Source: Colletes latitarsis (lineage: Eukaryota; Arthropoda; Insecta; Hymenoptera; Colletidae). Taken from it: a DNA stretch of 64,000 nt. A program made the position numbers and the translations under genes. The stretch covers positions 27,699,501 to 27,763,500 of the forward strand of contig NW_027488367.1 in assembly GCF_051014445.1 (NCBI RefSeq), given 5' to 3'. Positions 37,501-49,857 of the stretch are shown here, piece after piece (position 1 is the stretch's first letter; each line of letters starts with the position of its first letter). The notes under the pieces were generated by a model, which worked only from the letters and a program-made list of their open reading frames with translations, did no database searches and was not told the origin of the DNA.

Positions 37501-40500
37501 TGGTACCACACTGAAACAGTCCATTAAACCTGGTTTGGATGAATAGTTTAGAGGATAACGCATGTTAGGTCTAGGTTAGGTCTGGGATTTTCACTCATCA
37601 GACTCATACTTTCGCATTCTTCACATACTTGTTGAACGGATCCTGGGTTTTTTCTGGTGTGGATCGCGAAGTAATGTGGTACCACACTGAAACATTCAAT
37701 TAAACCTAGTCTTGATAAATATTTTAGAGGATAACGCTTGTTAGGTCTGGGTTAGGTCTAGGATTTGCCCTCATCATGCTTCTACTTTCGCATTCTTCAC
37801 ATACTTGTTGAACGGATCCTGGGTTTTTTCTGGTGTGGATCACGTAGTAATGTGGTACCACACTGAAACATTCAATTAAACCTAGTCTTGATAAATATTT
37901 TAGAGGATAACGCTTGTTAGGTCTGGGTTAGGTCTAGGATTTGCCCTCATCATGCTTCTACTTTCGCAATATTTCTCATACTTCATGGCTAGATGCTGGG
38001 CTATTTCTGGATTGGATCACATAGTAAAGTGGTACCACACTGAAACATTCAATGAAACATGGTCTGGATAAATATTTTAGAGGATAACGCAAGTTAGGTC
38101 TGGGTTAGGTCTGGGATTTTCACTCATCAGACTCATACTTTCACATTCTTCACATACTTGTTGAACAGATGCTGGGATATTTTCTGGTTTGGATCACATA
38201 GTAATGTGGTACCACTCTGGGACAGTCGATTAAACCAGGTTTCGATCAATATCTTAGAGAATAATTCATGTTAGGTCTAGGTTAGGTCTGGGATTTACTC
38301 TCATCAGGCTCATTCTTTCTTATATTACTCATACTTGATGGCTAGATCCTGGGCTTTTTCTGGATTGGATCACGTAGTAATGTGGGACCACACTGAAACA
38401 ATCAATTAAACCGGGTCTTGATAAATATTTTAGAGGATAGCGCAAGTTAGGTCTGGGATAGGTCTGGGATTTGCCCTAATCAGACTCATACTTTCACATA
38501 TTTCTCATACTTGATGGCTAGATCCTGGGCTTTTTCTGGATCGCATCACGTAGAAACAGTCGATTAAACCAGGTTTCGATGAATATTTTTGAGGATAACG
38601 CATGTTAGGTCTGGGTTAGGTCTGGGATTTGCTCTCATCAGGCTCATTCTTTCGCATATTTCTCATACTTGATGGCTAGATCCTGGGCTTTTTCTGGATC
38701 GCATCACGTGGTAATGAAGTACAACACTGAAACAGTCAATTAAACCAGGTTTCCATCAATATTTTAGAGGATAACGCATGTTAGGTCTAGGTTAGGTCTG
38801 GGATTTTCACTCATCAGACTCATACTTTCGCATATTTCTCATACTTCATGGCTGGATCCTGGGCTGTTTCTGGATTGTATCCCGTAGTAATGTGGGACCA
38901 CACTGAAACAATCAATTAAACCAGGTTTCGATCAATATTTTTGAGGATAACGCATGTTAGGTCTGGGTTAGGTCTAGGATTTGCTCTCGTCAGGCTCATA
39001 CTTTCGCATATTTCTCATACCTCATGGCTGGATCCTGGGCTGTTTCTGGATTGTATCACGTAGTAATGTGGTACCACGCTGAAACAGTCAATTAAACCTG
39101 GTTTCGATGAATATTTTAGAGAATAATTCATGTTATGTCTAGGTTAGGTCTAGGATTTACTCTCATCAGGCTCATTCTTTCGCATATTACTCACACTTGA
39201 TGGCTAGATCCTGGGCTGATTCTGGATTGGATCACGTAGTAATGTGGGAACACACTGAAACAATCAAATAAACCTCGTCTTGATAAATATTTTAGAGGAT
39301 AGCGCATGTTAGGTCTGGGATAGGTCTGGGATTCGCCCTAATCAGGCTCATACTTTCACGTTTTTCACGTACTTGTTGAACTGATCCTGGGTCTTTTCTG
39401 GCTTGGATCACGTAGTAATGTGGTACCACACTGAAACAGTCGATTAAACCTGGTTTCGATCAATATTTTAGAGGATAACGCAAGTTAGATATGGGATAGG
39501 TCTGGGATTTGACCTCATCAGACTCATACTTTCGCACCCTTCTCATACTCGTTGAGCAGATCCTGGGTTTTTTCTGGTTTGGATCACGTAGTAATGTGGT
39601 ACCACACTGAAACAGTCGACTAAACCTGGTTTCGATCAATATTTTAGAGGATAACACAAGTTAGGTCTGGGATAGGTCTGGGATTTGACCTCATCAGACT
39701 CATACTTTCGCGTTTTTCACATACTTGTGGAACAGATCCTGGGTTTTTTCTGGTTTGGATCACGTAGTAGTGTGGTACCACACTGAAACAGTGCATTAAA
39801 CCAGGTTTCGATCAATATTTTAGAGGATAACGCATGTTAGGTCTGGGTTAGGTCTAGGATTTGCCCTCATCAGGCTCATACTTTCGCATATTTCTCATAC
39901 TTCATGGCTGGATCCTGGGCTGTTTCTGGATTGTATCACGTACTAATGTGGTACCACGCTGAAACAGTCAATTAAACCTGGTTTCGATCAATATTTTAGA
40001 GAATAATTCATGTTAGGTCTAGGTTAGGTCTGGGATTTACTCTCATCAGGCTCATTCTTTCGCATATTACTCATACTTGATGGCTAGATCCTGGGCTTTT
40101 TCTGGATTGGATCACGTAGTAATGTGGGACCACACTGAAACAATCAATTAAACCTGGTCTTGATAAATATCTTAGAGGATAGCGCATGTTACGTCTGGGA
40201 TATGTCTGGGATTTGCCCTAATCAGACTCATACTTTCGCACACTTCACATACTCGTTGAACTCATCCTGGGTTATTTTCTGGTTTGGATCACATAGTAAT
40301 GTGGTACCACACTGAAACAGTCGATTAAACCAGGTTCGATCAATTGTTTTGAGGATAACGCATGTTAGGTCTGGGTTAGGTCTAGGATTTGCTCTCGTCA
40401 GGCTCATACTTGCGCATATTTCTCATACTTCATGGCTAGATCCTGGGCTATTTCTGGATTGGATCACGTAGTAATGTGGTGCCACACTGAAACATTCAAT

Positions 40501-41040
40501 TAAACCTGGTCATGATAAATATTTTAGAGGATAACGCATGTTAGGTTTGGGTTAGGCCTAGGATTTGCCCTCATCAGGCTCATACTTTCGCATATCTCTC
40601 ATACTTCATGGCTAGATCCTGGGCTGTTTCTGGATTGTATCACGTAGTAATGTGGTACCACGCTGAAACAGTCAATTAAACCTGGTCTTGATAAATATTT
40701 TAGAGGATAACGCATGTTAGGTTTGAGTTAGGTCTAGGATTTGCCCTCATCAGCCTCATACTTTCGCGTTTTTCACTTACTTGTTGAACTGATCCTGGGT
40801 CTTTTCTGGTTTGGATCACGTAGTAATGTGGTACCACACTGAAACAGTCGATTAAACCTGGTTTCGATCAATATTTTAGAGGATAACGCAAGTCAGATCT
40901 GGGATAGGTCTGGGATTTGACCTCATCAGACTCATACTTTCGCACCCTTCACATACTCGTTGAACAGATCCTGGGTTTTTTCTGGTTTGGATCACGTAGC
41001 AATGTGGTGCCACACTGAAACAGTCCATTAAACCTGGATC
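34576..41040. repeat. 176-bp satellite array with re-used blocks
   Basis: Contains 36290-37010, matching 31709-32430 in part (offset 4,581 bp), and two further relatives of the 23.6-kb block with GTGTGGATC near 35717 and 37480. An 18-bp deletion at about 38553 removes the dyad of one monomer. A 5-bp deletion lies near 41036. No gene was seen. Confidence 0.94.
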
Positions 41041-43354
41041 AATATTTTAGAGGACAACGCATGTTAGGTCTAGGTTAGGCCTGGGATTTGCCCTCATCAG
41101 GGTCATACTGTCGCAGTTTTAACATACTTGTTGAACGGATCCTGGGTTTTTTCTGATTTGGTTCACGTAGTAATGTGGTACCACACTGAAACATTCAATT
41201 AAACCTGTTCATGATAAATATTTTAGAGGATAACGCATGTTAGGTTTGGGTTAGGTCTAGGATTTGCCCTCATCTGGCTCATACTTTCGCATACTTCTCA
41301 TACTTCATGGCTAGATCCTGGGCTGTTTCTGGATTGCATCACGTAGCAATGTGGTACCACACTGAAACATTCAATTAAACCTTGTTTCGATCAATATTTT
41401 AGAGGATAACGCAAGTTACGTCTGGGATAGGTCTGGGATTTGCCCTCATCAGGCTCATACTTTCGCCTTTTTCATATACTTGTTGAACAGATCCTGGGTT
41501 TTTTCTGGTTTGGGTCACGTAGTAATGTGGTACCACACTGAAACATTCAATTAAACCTGGTCTTGATAAATATTTTAGAGGATAACGCATGTTAGGTCTA
41601 GGTTAGGTCTGGGATTTTCACTCATCAGACTCATACTTTCGCATTCTTCACATACTTGTTGAACGGATCCTGGGTTTTTTCTGGTTTGGATCACGTAGTA
41701 ATGTGGTACCACACTGAAACAGTCGACTAAACCTGGTTTCGATCAATATTTTAGAGGATAACGCAAGTTAGGTCTAGGTTAGGTCTGGGATTTACTCTCA
41801 TCAGGCTCATTCTTTCGCACACTTGACATACTCGTTCAACTGATCCTGGGTTATTTTCTGGTTTGGATCACATAGTAATGTGGTACCACACTGAAACAGT
41901 CGATTAAACCAGGTTTCGATCAATATTTTTGAGGCTAACGCATGTTAGGTCTGGGTTAGGTCTGGGATTTGCTCTCATCAGGCTCATTCTTTCGCATATT
42001 TCTCATACTTGATGGCTAGATCCTGGGCTTTTTCTGGATCGCATCACGTAGTAATGAAGTACAACACTGAAACGGTCCATTAAACCTGGTTTCCATCAAT
42101 ATTTTAGAGGATAACGCATGTTAGGTCTAGGTTAGGTCTGGGATTTTCACTCATCAGACTCATACTTTCGCATATTTCTCATACTTCATGCCTGGATCCT
42201 GGGCTGTTTCTGGATTGTATCCCGTAGTAATGTGGGACCACACTGAAACAATCAATTAAACCTGGTCTTGATATATATTTTAGTGGATAACGCATGTTAA
42301 GTCTAGGTTAGGCATGGGATTTGCCCTCATCAGACTCATACTTTCGCTCACTTCACATACTTGTTGAACGGTTCCTGGGTTTTTTCTGGTTTGGATCACG
42401 TAGTAATGCGGTACCACACTGAAACAGTCGACTAAACCTGGTTTCGATCAATATTTTAGAGGATAACACAAGTTAGGTCTGGGATAGGTCTGGGATTTGA
42501 CCTCATCAGACTCATACTTTCGCGTTTTTCACATACTTGTTGAACAGATCCTGGGTTTTTTCTGGTTCGGATCACGTAGTAGTGTGGTACCACACTGCAA
42601 CAGTGCATTAAACCAGGTTTCGATCAATATTTTAGAGGATAACGCATGTTAGGTCTGGGTTAGGTCTAGGATTTGCCCTCATCAGGCTCATACTTTCGCA
42701 TATTTCTCATACCTCATGGCTGGATCCTGGGCTGTTTCTGGATTGTATCACGTAGTAATGTGGTACCACGCTGAAACAGTCAATCAAACCTGGTTTCGAT
42801 CAATATTTTAGAGAATAATTCATGTTAGGTCTAGGTTAGGTCTGGGATTTACTCTCATCAGGCTCATTCTTTCGCATATTACTCACACTTGATGGCTAGA
42901 TCCTGGGCTTTTTCTGGATTGGATCACGTCGTCATGTGGGACCACACTGAAACAATCAATTAAACTTCGTCTTGATAAATATTTTAGAGGATAGCACATG
43001 TTAGGTCTGGGATAGGTCTGGGATTCGCCCTAATCAGGCTCATACTTTCACGTTTTTCACGTACTTGTTGAACTGATCCTGGGTCTTTTCTGGTTTGGAT
43101 CACGTAGTAATGTGGTACCACACTGAAACAGTCGATTAAACCTGGTTTCGATCAATATCTTAGAGGATAACGCAAGTTAGATCTGGGATAGGTCTGGGAT
43201 TTGACCTCATCAGACTCATACTTTCGCACCCTTCACGTACTTGTTGAACAGATCCTGGGTTTTTTCTGGGTTGGGTCACGTAGTAATGTGTTACCACACT
43301 AAAACAATCAATTAAACCTGGTTTCGATCAATATTTTAGAGGATAACGCAAGTT

Positions 43355-43387
43355 AGGTCTGGGATAGGTCTGGGATAGGTCTGGGAT
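43355..43387. repeat. Expanded 11-bp sub-repeat (three units)
   Basis: AGGTCTGGGAT occurs three times in a row (43355, 43366, 43377), whereas normal monomers have two units. It shows that the 11-bp unit behaves as its own small tandem repeat inside the monomer. Confidence 0.9.
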
Positions 43388-45939
43388 TAGCCCTCATCAG
43401 AATCATACTTTCGCAAACTTCACATACTGGATGACAAGATCCTGGGTTTTTTTCTGGTTTGGATCACGTAGTAATGTGTTTTCACACTGAAACAGTCGAT
43501 TAAACCTGGTTTCGATCAATATTTTAGAGGATAACGCAAGTTTGGTCTGGGATAGGTCTGGGATTTGCCCTCATCCGGCTCATACTTTCGCGTTTTTCAT
43601 ATACTTGTTGAACAGATCCTGGGCTTTTTCTGGATTGCATCACGTAGTAATGAAGTACAACACTGAAACAGTCAATTAAACCTGGTTTCGCTCAATATTT
43701 TAGAGGATAACGCATGTTAGGTCTAGGTCAGGCCTGGTTTTTTCACTCATCAGACTCATACTTTCGCATTCTTCACATACTTGTTGAACGGATCCTGGGT
43801 TTTTTCTGGTTTGGATCACGTAGTAATATGGGTCCACACTGATACAATCAACTAAACCTGGTCTTGATAAATATTTTAGAGGATAACGCATGTTAGGTCT
43901 GGGATAGGACTGGGATTTGCCCTCATCAGACTCATACTTTCGCACACTTCACATACTCGTTGAACAGATCCTGGGTTATTTTCTGGTTTGGATCACATAG
44001 TAATGTGGTACCACACTGAAACAGTCGATTAAACCAGGTTTCGATCAATATTTTTGAGGATAACGCATGTTAGGTCTAGGTTAGGCATGGGATTTTCACT
44101 CATCAGACTCATACTTTCGCATTCTTCACATACTTGTTGAACGGATCCTGGGTTTTTTCTGGTTTGGATCACGTCGTAATGTGGGCCCACACTGAAACAA
44201 TCAATTAAACCTGGTCTTGATAAATATTTTAGAGGATAACGCATGTTAGGTCTGGGATAGGTCTGCGATTTGCCCTCATCAGACTCATACTTTCGCACAC
44301 TTCACATACTCGTTGAACAGATCCTGGGTTATTTTCTGGTTTGGATCACATAGTAATATGGTACCACTCTGAAACAGTCGATTAAACCAGGTTTCGATCA
44401 ATATTTTTAAGGATAACGCATGTTAAGTCTAGGTTAGGCATGGGATTTGCCCTCATCAGACTCATACTTTCGCACACTTCACATACTCGTTGAACAGATC
44501 CTGGGTTATTTTCTGGTTTGGATCACATAGTAATGTGGTACCACACTGAAACAGTCGATTAAACCAGGTTTCGATCAATATTTTTGAGGATAACGCATGT
44601 TAGGTCTAGGTTAGGCATGGGATTTTCACTCATCAGACTCATACTTTCGCATTCTTCACATACTTGTTGAACGGATCCTGGGTTTTTTCTGGTTTGGATC
44701 ACGTAGTAATGTGGTGCCACACTGAAACAGTCCATTAAACCTGGTTTGGATCAATATTTTAGAGGACAACGCATGTTAGGTCTAGTTTAGGCCTGGGATT
44801 TGCCCTCATCAGGGTCATACCGTCGCAGTTTTAACATACTTGTTGAACGGATCCTGGGTTTTTTCTGATTTGGTTCACGTAGTAATGTGGTACCACACTG
44901 AAACATTCAATTAAACCTGTTCATGGTAAATATTTTAGAGGATAACGCATGTTAGGTTTGGGTTAGGTCTAGGATTTGCCCTCATCTGGCTCATACTTTC
45001 GCATACTTCTCATACTTCATGGCTAGATCCTGGGCTGTTTCTGGATTGCATCACGTAGCAATGTGGTACCACACTGAAACATTCAATTAAACCTTGTTTC
45101 GATCAATATTTTAGAGGATAACGCAAGTTACGTCTGGGATAGGTCTGGGATTTGCCCTCAACAGGCTCATACTTTCGCCTTTTCCATATACTTGTTGAAC
45201 AGATCCTGGGTTTTTTCTGGTTTGGGTCACGTAGTAATGTGGTACCACACTGAAACATTCAATTAAACCTGGTCTTGATAAATATTTTAGAGGATAACGC
45301 ATGTTAGGTCTAGGTTAGGTCTGGGATTTTCACTCATCAGACTCATACTTTCGCATTCTTCACATACTTGTTGAACGGATCCTGGGTTTTTTCTGGTTTG
45401 GATCACGTAGTAATGTGGTACCAGACTGAAACAGTCGACTAAACCTGGTTTTGATCAACATTTTAGAGGATAACGCAAGTTAGGGCTGGGATAGGTCTGG
45501 GATTTGCCCTCATCAGGCTCATACTTTCGCGTTTTTCACATACTTGTTGAACAGATCCTGGGTTTTTTCTGGGTTGGGTCACGTAGTAATGTGGTACCAC
45601 ACTGAAACAATCAATTAAACCTGGTTTGGATCAATATTTTAGAGGATAACGCAAGTTAGGTCTGGGATAGATCTAGGATTTGCCCTCATCAGGCTCTTAC
45701 TATCGTATATTTCTCATACTTCATGGCTAGATCCTGGGCTATTTCTGGATTGGATCATGTAGTAATGTGGTACCACACTGAAACAGTCAATTAAACCTGG
45801 TTTCGATCAATATTTTAGAGGATAACGCAAGTTAGGTCTGGGATAGGTCTGGGATTTGCCCTCATCAGGCTCATACTTTCGCGTTTTTCACATACTTGTT
45901 GAACAGATCCTGGGTTTTTTCTGGTTTGGATCACGTAGT

Positions 45940-45955
45940 TGTGTGGTACCACACA
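45940..45955. repeat. Alternative 16-bp dyad with paired changes
   Basis: TGTGTGGTACCACACA: both outermost bases differ from the AGTGTGG form, yet the symmetry is kept. The same form occurs at 49455-49470, 57908-57923, 58964-58979, 61603-61618 and 61955-61970, mostly through block duplication. Confidence 0.8.
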
Positions 45956-48831
45956 GAAACAGTCCATTAAACCTGGTTGCGATCAATATTTTAGAGGATA
46001 GCGCAAGTTAGGTCTGGGATAGGTCTAGGATTTGCCCTCATCAGGCTCTTACTATCGCATATTTCTCATACTTCATGGCTAGATCCTAGGCTATTTCTGG
46101 ATTGATTCACGTAGTAAAGTGGTACCACACTGAAACATTCAATGAAACCTGGTCTGGATAAATATTTTAGAGGATAACGCATCTTAGGTCTGGGTTAGGT
46201 CTAAGATTTGCCCTCATCAGGCTCACAGTTTCGTGTTTTTCACATACTTGTTGAACAGATCCTGGGTTTTTTCTGGTTTGGATCACGTAGTAATGTGGTA
46301 CCACACTAAAACAGTCAATTAAACCTGGTTTCGTTCAATATTTTAGAGGATAACGCAAGTTAGGTCTGGGATAGGTCTGGGATTAGCCCTCATCAGACTC
46401 ATACTTTCGCAAACTTCACATACTGGATGACAAGATCCTGGGTTTTTTTCTGGTTTGGATCACGTAGTAATGTGTTTCCACACTGAAACAGTCGATTAAA
46501 CCTGGTTTCGATCAATATTTTAGAGGATAACGCAAGTTAGGTCTGGGATAGGTCTGGGATTTGCCCTCATCAGGCTCATACTTTCGCGTTTTTCATATAC
46601 TTGTTGAACAGATCCTGGGCTTTTTCTGGATTGCATCACGTAGTAATGAAGTACAACACTGAAACAGTCAATTAAACCTGGTTTCGCTCAATATTTTAGA
46701 GGATAACGCATGTTAGGTCTAGGTCAGGCCTGGTTTTTTCACTCATCAGACTCATACTTTCGCATTCTTCACATACTTGTTGAACGGATCCTGGGTTTTT
46801 TCTGGTTTGGATCACGTAGTAATATGGGTCCACACTGATACAATCAACTAAACCTGGTCTTGATAAATATTTTAGAGGATAACGCATGTTAGGTCTGGGA
46901 TAGGACTGGGATTTGCCCTCATCAGACTCATACTTTCGCACACTTCACATACTCGTTGAACAGATCCTGGGTTATTTTCTGGTTTGGATCACATAGTAAT
47001 GTGGTACCACACTGAAACAGCCGATTAAACCAGGTTTCGATCAATATTTTTAAGGATAACGCATGTTGGGTCTAGGTTAGGCATGGGATTTGCCCTCATC
47101 AGACTCATACTTTCGCACACTTCACATACTCGTTGAACAGATCCTGGGTTATTTTCTGGTTTGGATCACATAGTAATGTGGCACCTCACTGAAACTGTCG
47201 ACTAAACCAGGTTTCGATCAATATTTTTGAGGATAACGCATGTTAGGTCTAGGTTAGGCATGGGATTTTCACTCATCAGACTCATACTTTCGCATTCTTC
47301 ACATACTTGTTGAACGGATCCTGGGTTTTTTCTGGTTTGGATCACGTAGTAATGTGGTGCCACACTGAAACAGTCCATTAAACCTGGTTTGGATCAATAT
47401 TTTAGAGGACAACGCATGTTAGGTCTAGTTTAGGCCTGGGATTTGCCCTCATCAGGGTCATACTGTCGCAGTTTTAACATACTTGTTGAACGGATCCTGG
47501 GTTTTTTTCTGGTTTGGATCACGTAGTAATGTGTTTTCACACTGAAACAGTCGATTAAACCTGGTTTCGATCAATATTTTAGGGGATAACGCAAGTTTGG
47601 TCTGGGATAGGTCTGGGATTTGCCCTCATCAGGCTCATACTTTCGCGTTTTTCATATACTTGTTGAACAGATCCTGGGCTTTTTCTGGATTGCATCACGT
47701 AGTAATGAAGTACAACACTGAAACAGTCAATTAAACCTGGTTTCGCTCAATATTTTAGAGGATAACGCATGTTAGGTCTAGGTCAGGCCTGGTTTTTTCA
47801 CTCATCAGACTCATACTTTCGCATTCTTCACATACTTGTTGAACGGATCCTGGGTTTTTTCTGGTTTGGATCACGTAGTAATATGGGTCCACACTGATAC
47901 AATCAACTAAACCTGGTCTTGATAAATATTTTAGAGGATAACGCATGTTAGGTCTGGGATAGGACTGGGATTTGCCCTCATCAGACTCATACTTTCGCAC
48001 ACTACACATACTCGTTGAACAGATCCTGGGTTATTTTCTGGTTTGGATCACATAGTAATGTGGTACCACACTGAAACAGTCGATTAAACCAGGTTTCGAT
48101 CAATATTTTTGAGGATAACGCATGTTAGGTCTAGGTTAGGCATGGGATTTTCACTCATCAGACTCATACTTTCGCATTCTTCACATACTTGTTGAACGGA
48201 TCCTGGGTTTTTTCTGGTTTGGATCACGTAGTAATGTGGTGCCACACTGAAACAGTCCATTAAACCTGGTTTGGATCAATATTTTAGAGGACAACGCATG
48301 TTAGGTCTAGTTTAGGCCTGGGATTTGCCCTCATCAGGGTCATACTGTCGCAGTTTTAACATACTTGTTGAACGGATCCTGGGTTTTTTTCTGGTTTGGA
48401 TCACGTAGTAATGTGTTTTCACACTGAAACAGTCGATTAAACCTTGTTTCGATCAATATTTTAGAGGATAACGCAAGTTACGTCTGGGATAGGTCTGGGA
48501 TTTGCCCTCATCAGGCTCATACTTTCGCCTTTTTCATATACTTGTTGAACAGATCCTGGGTTTTTTCTGGTTTGGGTCACGTAGTAATGTGGTACCACAC
48601 TGAAACATTCAATTAAACCTGGTCTTGATAAATATTTTAGAGGATAACGCATGTTAGGTCTAGGTTAGGTCTGGGATTTTCACTCATCAGACTCATACTT
48701 TCGCATTCTTCACATACTTGTTGAACAGATCCTGGGTTTTTTCTGGGTTGGGTCACGTAGTAATGTGGTACCACACTGAAACATTCAATTAAACCTGGTC
48801 TTGATAAATATTTTAGAGGATAACGCATGTT

Positions 48832-48842
48832 AGGTCTGGGAT
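48832..48842. repeat. Contracted 11-bp sub-repeat (one unit)
   Basis: Only one AGGTCTGGGAT remains, making this monomer 11 bp shorter (about 165 bp, divisible by three). As a side effect a minus-strand reading frame runs through two monomers here (48637-48939), which is not a gene. Confidence 0.9.
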
Positions 48843-49857
48843 TTTCACTCATCAGACTCATACTTTCGCATTCTTCACATACTTGTTGAACGGATCCTGG
48901 GTTTTTTCTGGTTTGGATCACGTAGTAATGTGGTACCACACTGAAACAGTCGACTAAACCTGGTTTCGATCAACATTTTAGAGGATAACGCAAGTTAGGG
49001 CTGGGATAGGTCTGGGATTTGCCCTCATCAGGCTCATACTTTCGCGTTTTTCACATACTTGTTGAACAGATCCTGGGTTTTTTCTGGGTTGGGTCACGTA
49101 GTAATGTGGTACCACACTGAAACATTCAATTAAACCTGGTTTGGATCAATATTTTAGAGGATAACGCAAGTTAGGTCTGGGATAGATCTAGGATTTGCCC
49201 TCATCAGGCTCTTACTATCGTATATTTCTCATACTTCATGGCTAGATCCTGGGCTATTTCTGGATTGGATCATGTAGTAATGTGGTACCACACTGAAACA
49301 GTCAATTAAACCTGGTTTCGATCAATATTTTAGAGGATAACGCAAGTTAGGTCTGGGATAGGTCTGGGATTTGCCCTCATCAGGCTCATACTTTCGCGTT
49401 TTTCACATACTTGTTGAACAGATCCTGGGTTTTTTCTGGTTTGGATCACGTAGTTGTGTGGTACCACACAGAAACAGTCCATTAAACCTGGTTGCGATCA
49501 ATATTTTAGAGGATAGCGCAAGTTAGGTCTGGGATAGGTCTAGGATTTGCCCTCATCAGGCTCTTACTATCGCATATTTCTCATACTTCATGGCTAGATC
49601 CTGGGCTATTTCTGGATTGGTTCACGTAGTAAAGTGGTACCACACTGAAACATTCAATGAAACCTGGTCTGGATAAATATTTTAGAGGATAACGCAAGTT
49701 AGGTCTGGGATAGGTCTGGGATTTGCCCTCATCAGGCTCATACTTTCGCGTTTTTCATATACTTGTTGAACAGATCCTGGGCTTTTTCTGGATTGCATCA
49801 CGTAGTAATGAAGTACAACACTGAAACAGTCAATTAAACCTGGTTTCGCTCAATATT

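Larger units (their letters stand above)
41041..49857. repeat. Mosaic satellite region with triplicated blocks
   Basis: About 43480-44010 recurs at 46480-47010 (offset about 2,996 bp) and 47540-48070 (a further 1,059 bp), recognisable by ATGGGTCCACACTGATACAATC and GGCCTGGTTTTTTCAC. About 41046-41700 recurs near 44756-45460 and again, in part, near 54080-54640, recognisable by CCTGTTCATG and GCAGTTTTAAC. Offsets are near-multiples of 176, so exchange kept monomer register. Confidence 0.9.
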
